From contig JBGAIF010000005.1 in NCBI GenBank assembly GCA_044225795.1, positions 124,001-188,000 on the forward strand: DNA of 64,000 bases, in the 5' to 3' direction. A program made the translations under genes and the position numbers. This stretch comes from Nemorincola sp044225795. Its GTDB lineage: Bacteria > Bacteroidota > Bacteroidia > Chitinophagales > Chitinophagaceae. The notes under the pieces were generated by a model. The model saw only the letters and a program-made list of their open reading frames with translations. It had not been told where the DNA came from and made no database searches. Positions 34,180-44,700 of the stretch are shown piece after piece. Numbering within the stretch: the first letter of the stretch is position 1; each line of letters starts with the position of its first letter.

Positions 34180-35430
34180 ATGGCAGGGCAGCAAACATCA
34201 GCTATCATCATAGGCGCAGGGCCGGCAGGCGCAGGCACGTCTTTCTTCCTGAGCAAGTATGGTATCCCTCATGTTGTCATTGATAAGGCTGCTTTCCCCC
34301 GCGACAAAGTGTGTGGTGATGCATGCAGCGGAAAGACGGCACTGGTCATCAACCGCGCGAATGGCGAATGGCTGAGAGAGATACAAAGTGACGAGCAGAG
34401 ATTCCTGCCATCATGGGGTATTACGTTCGTTGCGCCCAATGGCAAGGCCCTGGATATCCCGTTTGACCCGAACCGCACAGAAGCCACAAAGGCCCCCGGT
34501 TTTACTGTACCCCGAATGGTGCTCGACGACTTCCTGTTCCGGAAGATGCAATCACCTTTCTGCACGGTGTATGAGCAGGCGGCAATAGAAGACATTCAAA
34601 GAACAGCAGATGGCGTTACCGTTTCTTTTCTTAAGAATGGCACCAGGCACACCATCTCCGCTCCTGTCATAGTGGGTGCAGACGGCGATAAGAGTGCCGT
34701 GCGTAAAAAATTTCTGAATGAGCAGACATCCGCTAAAGCTTATGCTGTAGGGCTTCGCGGATATTACAAAGGCATAACAGGCCTGAGTGAAGAGAACTAT
34801 ATAGAGCTGCACTTCCTGCCTGAGATGCTGCCCGGCTATCTCTGGATATTTCCGCTGCCGGGTGGTATGGCGAATGTAGGTGTGGGCATTCTCTCTGATG
34901 TGGTACGAACGCGAAAGATAAATCTGAGGGAGCAAATGCTACATGCCATAAAGACCAATCCGAGCATTGCCCCGAGGTTCGCAAATGCGGAGCTTACAGA
35001 TAAGATACAGGGATGGGGATTACCTATGTGTATAGAGCAGTTGCCGGTATCGGGAGACAACTTTCTGCTGACGGGTGATGCCGCCTGCCTCATAGACCCT
35101 TTCAGCGGCGAGGGGATAGGCAACGCCCTGTATAGCGGCATGCTGGCAGCCGAGGCCATACGGATAGCAGGAGAAAGCAAGGACCATTCAGCAACCTGCC
35201 TGCAGAATGCGTATGACAGGGTGCTCTATAAGCGCCTTGGCGATGAGTTCAGGATCAGCAGCACACTACAGCGTCTGTGCCGGTATCCATGGCTGTTCAA
35301 CTTTGTTGTGAATAAGGCGCACAAGAGCCCATCTCTCAGAAATACGATCAGTTGCATGTTCACAGATATGAACCTCCGGGAACAACTCAGCAAACCGTCG
35401 TTCTACCTGAAGATACTGATGAATAAGTAG
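34180..35430 (+). CDS. FAD-dependent oxidoreductase, geranylgeranyl-reductase-like
   Basis: The 416-residue product has an FAD-binding Rossmann start (AIIIGAGPAGAGTSFFLSKY), the PRDKVCGDACSG motif typical of geranylgeranyl-reductase-like flavoproteins, and the second FAD motif LTGDAACLIDPFSGEGIGNA. The family reduces isoprenoid double bonds or hydroxylates aromatic substrates. In Bacteroidota, relatives often occur near pigment or lipid genes, but none were seen here. The substrate is unknown. The protein is cytosolic or membrane-peripheral. Confidence 0.88.
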   Translation: MAGQQTSAIIIGAGPAGAGTSFFLSKYGIPHVVIDKAAFPRDKVCGDACSGKTALVINRANGEWLREIQSDEQRFLPSWGITFVAPNGKALDIPFDPNRTEATKAPGFTVPRMVLDDFLFRKMQSPFCTVYEQAAIEDIQRTADGVTVSFLKNGTRHTISAPVIVGADGDKSAVRKKFLNEQTSAKAYAVGLRGYYKGITGLSEENYIELHFLPEMLPGYLWIFPLPGGMANVGVGILSDVVRTRKINLREQMLHAIKTNPSIAPRFANAELTDKIQGWGLPMCIEQLPVSGDNFLLTGDAACLIDPFSGEGIGNALYSGMLAAEAIRIAGESKDHSATCLQNAYDRVLYKRLGDEFRISSTLQRLCRYPWLFNFVVNKAHKSPSLRNTISCMFTDMNLREQLSKPSFYLKILMNK

Positions 35431-35454
35431 CTTCTGCCGGAGTTTGGTTTTGCT

Positions 35455-35462
35455 TACCTTTG
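35455..35462 (+). promoter_or_regulatory. -7 promoter box (TACCTTTG) for the ABC-2 permease gene
   Basis: It matches TAnnTTTG and ends 16 bases before the ATG. Confidence 0.5.
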
Positions 35463-35478
35463 CAATAACCACACAAAT

Positions 35479-36576
35479 ATGTCAAAGTACAGCAATGCGC
35501 GTGCGATGCGCGCTATGATAAAAGCCAGCCTTCAGGCTATTATCAAGAGTCCGTCAGCGGTGATATTCACAATTGCATTTCCATTAGTTTTCATCATGGT
35601 CTTCGGATTGCTGAAAGGCGGCAATAACTTCAGTATAAAAGTAGCAGCGGCACCCGGCAGCGATACCACCTCACCACTCTATAGTATGCTGCACCTGCCA
35701 CCCGTATTGAAGTGGGTATCTAAAGACAGCGCGGCCATCAACAAGATGCTGAAACAGGGCGACATTACCGCCACCATTGACATCAGGAAACAACCGGCCG
35801 GTGTAAAACCCGAGTACAAGATATTTCTGAACGCCGCATCGACCGATGCAGAAAAAGCGCAACAACTCAGAAACATCATCACCGGACTGGTGCAGGCACA
35901 AGACCCCGCAATAAGAATGCGGCAGGAAGAGCTTGTGGCCGTGGATATGCATATGTCTGCGGTGCGCAAGTACCAGACCATTGATTTCATACTGCCCGGG
36001 CAACTTGGTTTTTCTTTACTGGCATCCGGGGTATTCGGCACGGCCTTTGTATTCTTCAACCTCCGCCAGACACTCGTGCTGAAGCGGTTCTTCGCGACAC
36101 CTGTACGCAGGGAGGTCATTGTGATCAGCGAGGGCATCTCGAGGATGCTGTTTCAGTTGATAGGTTCCGTGGTGATCATCTCCATCGGGCATTTTGTCTT
36201 CGGGTTCACGTTGAGCAACGGCTGGATAACCTTTGTGCAAATGCTCGCTTTATGCGCATTGGCATTACTCATTTTCATGGGTTTCGGTTTCATCATCAGC
36301 AGTATTGCCAAGAATGAGTCTTCGATACCGCCATTCTCCAACCTGATCACCATGCCTCAGTTCCTGCTTGCCGGCACTTTCTTCTCCATCGAGAACTTTC
36401 CTAAATGGCTGCAGTATTTCTGTAAGATACTACCACTCACCTACCTGAATGACGCGCTGAGAAAGATATCATTTGACGGCGCCAATCTATGGGATGTGCG
36501 CTCCGATGTTTTGATCCTGCTCATATGGGGTGTCATCATTTACGCGATCGCAGGAAAAACCTTCAAGTGGGAGTAA
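35479..36576 (+). CDS. ABC-2 type transporter permease
   Basis: The 365-residue product has one N-terminal transmembrane helix (about 20-40), a periplasmic part of about 130 residues and five more helices at the C-terminal half (FLLAGTFFSIENFPKW is the conserved region). This is the ABC-2 membrane family that exports lipids, drugs or polysaccharide. No ATPase gene lies nearby, so it must use one from elsewhere. A -7 box precedes the gene. It is followed by RNase HI. Confidence 0.87.
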   Translation: MSKYSNARAMRAMIKASLQAIIKSPSAVIFTIAFPLVFIMVFGLLKGGNNFSIKVAAAPGSDTTSPLYSMLHLPPVLKWVSKDSAAINKMLKQGDITATIDIRKQPAGVKPEYKIFLNAASTDAEKAQQLRNIITGLVQAQDPAIRMRQEELVAVDMHMSAVRKYQTIDFILPGQLGFSLLASGVFGTAFVFFNLRQTLVLKRFFATPVRREVIVISEGISRMLFQLIGSVVIISIGHFVFGFTLSNGWITFVQMLALCALALLIFMGFGFIISSIAKNESSIPPFSNLITMPQFLLAGTFFSIENFPKWLQYFCKILPLTYLNDALRKISFDGANLWDVRSDVLILLIWGVIIYAIAGKTFKWE

Positions 36577-36593
36577 ACCCCGCAAGTCTTCAC

Positions 36594-36601
36594 TACTTTT
36601 G
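36594..36601 (+). promoter_or_regulatory. -7 promoter box (TACTTTTG) for rnhA
   Basis: It matches TAnnTTTG, 16 bases upstream of the predicted TTG start. Confidence 0.45.
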
Positions 36602-36617
36602 ACCTTTCTTATTTCCA

Positions 36618-37073
36618 TTGTCTCATTTGACCATATATACAGATGGCGCCGCACGCGGCAATCCCGGAAACGGCGGGTATGGCGCCGTACTGCACTGGGG
36701 AAGCACTACCAAGGAGATATCGCAGGGATACCGGCATACCACCAACAACCGTATGGAGCTGATGGGCGTGATCGCTGCACTGCAAATGCTGAAGCGCGAT
36801 GGCCTTGATATCACCATTTATACCGACTCCTCATACATAGTGAATGCGATCGAGAAGAAATGGCTGTTCGGTTGGGTAAAGACGGGATTCAAAGGCAAGA
36901 AGAACGTTGATCTCTGGATGAAGTTCCTGGATCTTTACAAACGGCACAAAATAAAGTTTGTGTGGGTGAAGGGCCATGCCAATAACAGATGGAATAATCG
37001 TTGCGATGAATTAGCTACGGCTGCGGCTGATGGCGGGAACTTACTGGAAGATCATGGTTACATACCGGAATAA
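36618..37073 (+). CDS. rnhA: Ribonuclease HI
   Basis: The 151-residue enzyme cuts RNA in RNA-DNA hybrids. Its start is TTG at 36618 (no ATG is near the family N-terminus). Active-site residues are Asp9 (YTDGAARGNPG), Glu47 (NNRMEL), Asp70 (YTDSSYI) and Asp130 (NRCDEL), with His120 in KGHANN. All are intact. The length matches the E. coli protein. It is cytosolic. It has a -7 box but no obvious partners. Confidence 0.95.
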   Translation: MSHLTIYTDGAARGNPGNGGYGAVLHWGSTTKEISQGYRHTTNNRMELMGVIAALQMLKRDGLDITIYTDSSYIVNAIEKKWLFGWVKTGFKGKKNVDLWMKFLDLYKRHKIKFVWVKGHANNRWNNRCDELATAAADGGNLLEDHGYIPE

Positions 37074-37220
37074 TCTGACAATTCGACAATGACCTGTATC
37101 CGGTAATGTTGCTATTCTATCAGATCGGTTGCACACCTGTTAGTGCATAAAACGAATCACGCTGTTTGCTATAAGGCCTTTGCTCCTGACGGAGCAGTGA
37201 TGTCAGGACGGTAAACTATA

Positions 37221-38990
37221 TTAGTTGACACCGGGATCTTTCTTTTCTTCGGCGGCTTTCTTCTCCTGTTCGGCTTTATCTTTTGCCTCCTGATCTGCCT
37301 TTTCTTTTTCCTGGCGTTCTTTTTCCTTCTGCTCTTCGCGCTCCTTCTTCTCCCTGGCCTTTCTTGCCTTCTTGCTCTCCTTCTCTTCGGCCTTTGCCTG
37401 ATCCTTGCTTTCTTCTACTTTCTTCTCCTCTGCGGCCTTCTCGTCTGCAGCTTTTTGCTCAGCAGCTTTACGCTCCTGATCAGCTTTCTCCTTCGCGTCA
37501 CGTTCAGCCTTGTCTTTGGCATCCTGCTCTGCCTTTTCTTTATCCTTGCGTTCTTTTTCCTCTTGCTTCTTCTTTGCCTTCAGTTCTTTCTTACTCAACT
37601 GTTCTTCAGGAGCAGGTGCCGGCGGAGGCGCGGCCCCGTCTGCGGCCGGTGGCGGCGGCACTGCCTCGCCGTCAGGCGGAGGCGGCGGAGCCACAACACC
37701 ATTTGCCTCGGCCTCTTTCTGCTTAGCGGCTTCTTTTTCCTTTTTCAACCGAGCCTTTCGCTCCTTCTTTGTTTCCTTATGGTCGTCTGCCGGCACTTCC
37801 GGTCTTGCTGTACTATCGGGGATAGCGAGTGTATCTTTCAACACGCCGAGGCTTGCATTGACACTATCGTCAAATGCCTTACGGGCGAGGCTATCCTGCA
37901 TCTCCACCTGCGCAATGCTATCGAGCACTGCCTGGTGTGCCATACTATCCAGCCGTACCACCTCTGCAATACTATCGGCCTTGAGACGTTCTACCTCTTC
38001 CTTGAATTTAGCCTGCTTATCGAGTATAGAGTTAAATTCAGGCACTTCAAATTCCTTTTCCTCTTCTCCATTTTCTCTCTTCTCATCTTCTATTGCCTTC
38101 ATATCCATACTATCCCTGTCTCTGCGATCCTGGTAGAATGGTATGATGGTAATTATCTTCTTCTCCTTATGGAACAAAGGGTTGTACCTGTTGCTGGGAA
38201 AAGTAAAACCTATGCCCCCGAAAAACTCAAGTGTTGCCAGGTTCTGCTTCGCCGTACCGGCATACAATGGCAGATTGGTGTACATGGCGTAGTCATACTT
38301 TGCCTCAGCTTCGACATAGAAATACCTTTTCACAGTTACACGCAGCGCTGCAGAACCAGCCGCACCGGCGCCATAAAAGCGAAACTGGGGAGCATCGAAC
38401 TGATTACCAGGCAATGCAGAAACAAACCTTGGCATACACGGGCCAACGCCAACTTTTGCTATCGCGTCCACACCTACATTATTTGAATAGGGCCTATATA
38501 CGGTAAACCTTCTTACAAAGTTTACAAGAAGGAAGTTGCCCCCGCTCAGTGAATACTTGTATCCAACAGCAGATGAATAATTCAGGGAGGTGCTGACAGA
38601 AGAACCACTAACCATACCCGTCACGTTAATATTCTGGTTGTCGGCTATATGGTAATTTACCGGGTCATAAGCTATTTCAATACCACAGGTTTGCGGGTAG
38701 TTGTAATAATAGCCGATTCTGTAATTAATATTCAGCGGCGAGAATGAGCTGAAGCTGAATGTATTAGCCCCCTTTACATTTGAAAATTGATAATTATTGT
38801 TCAGCGATGGTTGGCTGATGCTGATCTTTGAGTTGAAGAATTGAGACTTATTGATCCCTGCAGTAAGGTAATAGGACTTATGTTTTACTTCACTATGCTT
38901 TCGCAACTGTGCGGAAACTTTAGTTGAGGATAATGCAAATATTAAAAAAACCGTAACCGATAAACTCCAAGCCAGTTTTTTTGATCGCAT
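37221..38990 (-). CDS. Outer-membrane barrel with a TolA-like charged tail
   Basis: The 589-residue product has a signal peptide (residues 1-28) and a barrel-type region (about 40-255, many aromatic beta strands, KRYFYVEAEAKYDYAMYT). The tail of about 330 residues is highly charged: DSxA-type helical repeats (DSIAEVVRLDSMAHQAVLDS), a proline-rich linker (about 430-462, APPPAPAPEE) and a Lys/Glu/Ala-rich helical part (KEKAEQDAKDKAERDAKEKA) to the end. The barrel alone resembles outer-membrane porin-like proteins. The tail looks like the periplasm-spanning helix of TolA or TonB. No family was recognised for the whole. Confidence 0.75.
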   Translation of the reverse strand: MRSKKLAWSLSVTVFLIFALSSTKVSAQLRKHSEVKHKSYYLTAGINKSQFFNSKISISQPSLNNNYQFSNVKGANTFSFSSFSPLNINYRIGYYYNYPQTCGIEIAYDPVNYHIADNQNINVTGMVSGSSVSTSLNYSSAVGYKYSLSGGNFLLVNFVRRFTVYRPYSNNVGVDAIAKVGVGPCMPRFVSALPGNQFDAPQFRFYGAGAAGSAALRVTVKRYFYVEAEAKYDYAMYTNLPLYAGTAKQNLATLEFFGGIGFTFPSNRYNPLFHKEKKIITIIPFYQDRRDRDSMDMKAIEDEKRENGEEEKEFEVPEFNSILDKQAKFKEEVERLKADSIAEVVRLDSMAHQAVLDSIAQVEMQDSLARKAFDDSVNASLGVLKDTLAIPDSTARPEVPADDHKETKKERKARLKKEKEAAKQKEAEANGVVAPPPPPDGEAVPPPPAADGAAPPPAPAPEEQLSKKELKAKKKQEEKERKDKEKAEQDAKDKAERDAKEKADQERKAAEQKAADEKAAEEKKVEESKDQAKAEEKESKKARKAREKKEREEQKEKERQEKEKADQEAKDKAEQEKKAAEEKKDPGVN

Positions 38991-39231
38991 ACTTCTACAA
39001 TTACGACCAAAAATAATAATTTATTTATTAACAACAGTATAACCGATTAGAACAAAACATAATGAAATCCTATCTTTTATCAGAAGGGTCAAAAATTGCC
39101 GGCATTCATTAGGAAATACGATGCGTTTAGTGCTGATAAACAATTAGATACACCGAAATTGTCTTTGCAAGGCAGCTTGTTATATGCAGCAAACAGAGAT
39201 TATTATTGTAAAAATAATACCTGCACCAAGG

Positions 39232-40476
39232 TTATTCATACCGCAACGCAACTATAGGATCGAGCTTTGAAGCTTTAATTGCCGGGTAGATCCCGGAGAT
39301 AACTCCGACAAGTGCACACAGGCTAAAACCGAGAATGATCCATAACCAGGGAACGACAAAGCCAATTTTGAAGAAAAAGCCAACGGTGTTGCCAATTACC
39401 ATCCCCAGTATGACACCTACCAGGCCACCCATGAGGCTTATCATCACCGATTCGGTAAGGAACTGCCTTTTGATGACCGAGGACCTTGCACCTAATGCTT
39501 TACTCACCCCTATCTCACGCGTCCTTTCTGAAACAGAAACGAGCATGATATTCATCAATCCGATCACCGAACCAAGCAATGTAATAATGCCAATTACAAC
39601 CGCAGCGAGGCGGATATATTTTATACTGTCCATTACCACATCAACCAGCTCATTGTTGGCAATGATAGAAAAATCATTCTGTGACCCCAGCGGAACTCGC
39701 CTGATGACCCTAAACAGGCCTTCCGCCTCTTCTGCGGCCATTGCGATGGAGTTCACATCGGGCACCATTACGCCTATGGTGTAGGAGTGCTCGCCTCCGT
39801 ATAAAACGCGGGCCGTATTAAGCGGAATCTGCACTGAGTTGTCGGCATCCATCATCATACTGCCGCCTTTGTGCTCCATGATGCCTATTACACGGCATTT
39901 CACATCACCAACCGATATCACCTGGTTGATGGCATTTTCGGGTTTGTTCCGGAATAATTTATTGGCGGTACCCAAGCCAAGTACGCACACATAGGCACCT
40001 GAGTGTATCTCATAGGTTGAGAAATTCCGGCCGTGCTCTATCTTGGTATCGGACACGATCATATTGTATTCATCCACACCACTGACACGTACGTTCGGAT
40101 TGGTCTTTTCAGAACGATAGTGGACGGTAGCGGTTCCTGTTCCGCTCATAGAAATGGATACTGTGGACGGAAACTGAAAACGATCCCTAAAAAGACGGGC
40201 TTCATCATAAGTAATACTTTTCCCGTCAGAGATATTAATGTTCATACCTCCGCCTTTGTGCTTCTTTTTCTTGATCACATCGCTTGTCACGCGAAAGGAA
40301 TTAACCCCCATACTGCTGAAGTTGGTGTACACACTTGCCTTCATTACTTCGATAGCCGTAAGGATGCCTACAAGCGCCATGATACCGATGCCAATAATGG
40401 CAATAGTCAATGCCGAACGTAATTTGTTCGTTTTAAGCGTCCGGAATGCAAGGGTAAGATTGAATAGCGATCTCAT
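39232..40476 (-). CDS. MacB/FtsX-type ABC transporter permease
   Basis: The 414-residue product has one transmembrane helix near the N-terminus (about 22-45), a periplasmic MacB-PCD-like domain (about 50-270) and three helices in the C-terminal half. This matches the FtsX/MacB type 7 transporter family, which moves lipoproteins or toxins out of the inner membrane without carrying them across. SERTREIGVSKALGARSSVI is the family signature. No ATPase is adjacent. It follows an outer-membrane barrel gene by 50 bases on the same strand. Confidence 0.9.
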   Translation of the reverse strand: MRSLFNLTLAFRTLKTNKLRSALTIAIIGIGIMALVGILTAIEVMKASVYTNFSSMGVNSFRVTSDVIKKKKHKGGGMNINISDGKSITYDEARLFRDRFQFPSTVSISMSGTGTATVHYRSEKTNPNVRVSGVDEYNMIVSDTKIEHGRNFSTYEIHSGAYVCVLGLGTANKLFRNKPENAINQVISVGDVKCRVIGIMEHKGGSMMMDADNSVQIPLNTARVLYGGEHSYTIGVMVPDVNSIAMAAEEAEGLFRVIRRVPLGSQNDFSIIANNELVDVVMDSIKYIRLAAVVIGIITLLGSVIGLMNIMLVSVSERTREIGVSKALGARSSVIKRQFLTESVMISLMGGLVGVILGMVIGNTVGFFFKIGFVVPWLWIILGFSLCALVGVISGIYPAIKASKLDPIVALRYE

Positions 40477-40526
40477 AAAAGCCTCATCAAAGTTAGGCTC
40501 AATCCTGTTCTAAAAAAATTAATTGA

Positions 40527-41333
40527 TCAGCGGAACATCAGGGCGGTAAGACGGATACCATAAGTCTCAAAGCCGGCGGTAGAATTGCCAAAAGCACTTA
40601 CGTTGTCATAAGCATAGGAAGCAAATGGCCCAATGAGATAGACCCTTGATGGCGTTGTATAGCTGATGCCTGCGCTGAAAAGAGGCTGAACAAGTGACCC
40701 CTTGAAACTGCCAGTCCTGTCCCTTGCAGCTTCGGTAGCGGTCCCATTCACCTGCGATATCATCACCCGTTGATCAACAGACGCGCCGATCTGGAAATAC
40801 CAATTCACATCATTGTTATGACCCTCATGATGCTTTGTATTGACATATTGCAACATCAAGGGCACACCGGCATAGACAAAATGAAGATCATCATGTAGTA
40901 TGCCGTTTTTATTATCGACGTAGGTGAATCGACTGCGCATTGACTTTATCTCCAAGCCCGCAGAAATGAACAATCGCCTGTAATCGGCCTTTGTCCTGAA
41001 CTGGTAGGCAAGCTGGCCACTAAAAGAAATGACAGGACCATGAGCATTTTCGAAACCTCCCGACAAGTAATTTATTTCAAGGTCGTTTGTTCCAATATCG
41101 AGGAAGAGGAATGTCTTTAGTCCTCCTTTCTGACCGTAAACTTCTTTATTATCCGATTCCTTGGGCGCTTCTGCCTGCTGCTGAGCTACTTCAACCTTTG
41201 GTTTTTCCTGTTCATCATCGTCATCATCGCGTGTGATGTTGAGAAATGTATGAGCAGATGGGTCCGATTGTGCATGTACACAAACAGAGCCGAATATTGT
41301 CAGGACAATAAACAGGATGTATTTAAGCCGCAT
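40527..41333 (-). CDS. Outer-membrane beta-barrel protein (porin-like)
   Basis: The 268-residue product starts at the ATG at 41333 (MRLKYILFIVLTIFGSVCVH, then AQ, cleavage near residue 22); the in-frame ATG at 41357 adds eight residues. A short acidic stretch (DDDDEQEKPKVEV) is followed by a barrel of about eight strands, as in the Bacteroidota outer-membrane barrel family. It sits upstream of the MacB-type permease with a 50-base gap, so they may be one operon. The role is unknown. Confidence 0.78.
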   Translation of the reverse strand: MRLKYILFIVLTIFGSVCVHAQSDPSAHTFLNITRDDDDDEQEKPKVEVAQQQAEAPKESDNKEVYGQKGGLKTFLFLDIGTNDLEINYLSGGFENAHGPVISFSGQLAYQFRTKADYRRLFISAGLEIKSMRSRFTYVDNKNGILHDDLHFVYAGVPLMLQYVNTKHHEGHNNDVNWYFQIGASVDQRVMISQVNGTATEAARDRTGSFKGSLVQPLFSAGISYTTPSRVYLIGPFASYAYDNVSAFGNSTAGFETYGIRLTALMFR

Positions 41334-41779
41334 TTCTTTACGGACAAAATGCCTCATATCTCAATTACTCAAACTGCTACCAATGGGGCAATAAACACTA
41401 GTGCAGCATTATGCAGCCCATGGAGCAAATTATTTTTTCCGGTATAATGATACAATTTACTTGTAACATTAGGTAGTGCATCAATGAAGATAATTTTAAA
41501 TAATGCAAGCAATTTACCATTCACTAAAAAAATTTAACATATGTTTACCGCTTTCAATAACTTATTATCCATGGCCATCGCCAGAGATTCCGTTTTGGGT
41601 AAACAGGGCTTTGTTTTTCAGTCTTTTATGCGCATATTTACTTAAACGCAAAAACTGATGTATGTATGTTTGAAGATATGTGATTAATTTTTTCTCTTTC
41701 ATATTCATTAATTTTTGAGTTAAAAAAAACACTAACTTCACGATACTATATTTACCCACCAAAACCCAGATCGATTGTT
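41334..41779. other. Gene-free AT-rich divergent region
   Basis: No credible gene was seen between the barrel gene and the giant T9SS gene. The sequence is A/T-rich with long T and A runs (41500-41760). A 65-codon minus-strand frame (41565-41762) shows no family features. Confidence 0.5.
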
Positions 41780-44700
41780 ATGCCCGGAAATAGAACAAGA
41801 TTATTACTAACCCTGCTATTTTGTCTCTGCTCACGGCTTGTTTTCGGTCAGGTGACAGCGAGTTTCGTGGCCGATGACACCTCGGGATGTGTACCGATGA
41901 TCGTGCATTTTACGAATACCTCTACCGGTGCAACGAGTTACTCCTGGAATCTTGGCAACAGCACCACCTCTACCTCTACGAATGCATCTGCCAGCTATAC
42001 ATCGGCCGGCACCTATACGGTAACACTTACGGCATATAACGGGGCATCGAGCAGTACGTACAGCTTGCTCATCCATGTGTATGCTCCCCCCACAGTATCT
42101 TTTACGTACACTGACACTGCTGTTTGTCCGTATGCTCCCGTTACATTTACCAGCACATCGATATCAAACTCGTGGGGTACTCCAATTTATTCGTGGAATT
42201 TCGGAGATGGTGGTACCACTGCGGGAAGCCCGACTACCTACACTTATGCAACACCAGGGTACTATAACGTCACATTGTTCGTTACCAATGGTGCAGGATG
42301 TACAAATTCGCTCACCAAGACTGCCCTGATACACGTCTTCAACCACTCATCTGTTGCTTTTTCAGCTACGCCTACTTCTTTCTGTAAAACCCCTTCCCTT
42401 GTCAACTTCACCAATGGAACAACGGGGAAGTCTCCATTATCCTATAAGTGGTCATTTGGAGACGGCGGAACGTCTACTCTTACTAACCCGGCTCACAGTT
42501 ATACGTCCACCGGGAGTTACAATGTGACACTAAAAGTCACTGACGGTAAGGGATGTATAGACAGCGTTGTCAATTCCTCAATGATCAATGCCGGCAGTAC
42601 GATCTCGGCATTTACCATGCCACCTGCGGTTTGTGCCACCTCTCCGGTTAACTATACAAACATGAGCACATCTCATATTACCAGCCAATGGTTCTTTGGC
42701 GACGGAGGGACGTCTACGGATGAGAATCCAACTTACAGCTATTCAGTTCCCGGCGTATATCCGGTAAAGCTTGTCGTATTTGACGGAGCCTGCTATGATA
42801 CCAGCACCAAGAGCATCGTTGTCAATCCACTTCCTACCGGATCATTTACGAGCTCACCATCGAAACCATGCCCGCCTCCTGTTTCTGTGACCTATACAGC
42901 CAGCGTAGGCGGAGGTACTTCAGTAGCCTGGAAATTCGGAGATGGCACAACAGGGGCCGGAACTACAAAGATCAAGAATTACCCAACTGCTGTGATTGAT
43001 TATGTGGATATGATATTGACCAATACTGCAGGTTGTACGAGCACAGTCCGCCGGATCGATACGATATACAACCTGTATTTGAACCCTACATCTTCGTCAT
43101 CTGACGGATGTGCTCCTTTAACCACCACCTTTAACCTATATGCTTATTCTATCGTGTTTGACAACTTTAACATGACCTTCGATTTCTTTTCATACCCATA
43201 TGCCATAAGTACCTACTCCTGGAATTTTGGTGACGGCTCACCCACGGGCTCAGGCCCTTCGCCGGCACATACCTATACTTTGCCAGGCATTTATACTGCC
43301 ACAGTGAACGTTACTACGGTAAATGGTTGTACAGCCTCCGGTACAGTTTCAATTAGTGTCGGTTCACCTCAAACCGCCTCCTTTACTTCTAAGCCAACAC
43401 ATATCTGCGCCGGACAAACAATCTCTTACAAAAGCACTTCAACAGGTTCTATAGACTGGTATGATTGGTCCTTTGCGGATGGTGGCGGAGAAAGCGGGCC
43501 TACAAAGACCGCCCCGACGCACACATTCACTGTTCCCGGCATATTTGATGTATCTCTTGTTGTGAAGAATTCCGGCTGTCCGAGCTTGCCCTTCTATCTT
43601 AAAGACACTGTCGATTCTCCAAATGCAGTCATTGGTCTTACCTACGCATGTAACCCGAATGATCAGATATTGTTCAAAGACCTTTCTCTTGGCGATGATT
43701 CACATCTCTGGAGTTTCGGAGATGCAAGTACATCGACAGTAACTAATCCGATACATACCTACTCTGCTATTGCTGCTTATCCCGTAATGCTAACCACCTA
43801 TAACGCCAAAAGCGGATGTCGGGATACTGCTTACACTTTTGTTGACCTGAGAAGCGCAAGTTTGTCTATTATTCCTACCAAGAGACAATTATGCCGCGAT
43901 GTACTGGATTCATTTATGGGTAATGGCAGTGGATTCAACACGCCAATATCAAAGTACAAATGGTACATAGATGGAACATTCAAAGATTCTATTCACTTTC
44001 AATACATAACATCCTTCAAAACAATAGGAACACATACCATCACGCTCCTTGGACTAGACAAGCGATCTTGTTATGACACCTTATCCACAACAGTACTTGT
44101 TGCGAAACCAACTGCTAATTTCAATTTCACGCCTACCAGCGGATGCGGTCCGATGACGGTTAATTTTACCGATGCCAGTACAGATGTAACAGGTGCTTCC
44201 ATTGTTAAATATTACTGGACCTATGGAGATCTAATTACCTCAACCCTAACAACAACATCGCCCACTAATAGTTATACCTACAATATTGCCGGGTCGTTCA
44301 GTGTAAAAGAAATTGTGACCGATAATATCGGGTGTATGGATACCGTTACCAATCCTACAAAGGTGACCGTGCACAGGCCAATTGCTTCGTTCACTGCCAG
44401 CACTTCCAATGTATGCCGCAATGTAAACGTACATTTTACCAACTCTTCTGTCGGGCATACGAGTTCGCTATGGATATTCGGGGATGGTAGCACTAGCACC
44501 GCGGTTTCGCCTGATCATGCCTATACTGCTGCAGGAACCTACTCGATCAAACTGGTAGTATATGATGCATTCGGGTGTACCGACACACTTTCAAAGCCAT
44601 CTTCGCTGCTAGTCAATACAAGCCCAACATCTTCGTTTACAATGGATGATTCATTCGCTGTTTGTCCGCCATTGAATGTTCACTTCACCAATACAACAAC

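Noticed and set aside
37455..38486. Long plus-strand frames (343 and 208 codons) opposite the Lys/Glu-rich gene
   Set aside because: These come from the antisense of Lys/Glu codons, which reads as Leu/Phe/Ser-rich nonsense; no start context or homology.
41565..41762. A 65-codon minus-strand frame in the AT-rich region before the giant gene
   Set aside because: Low complexity, no family features and no promoter.
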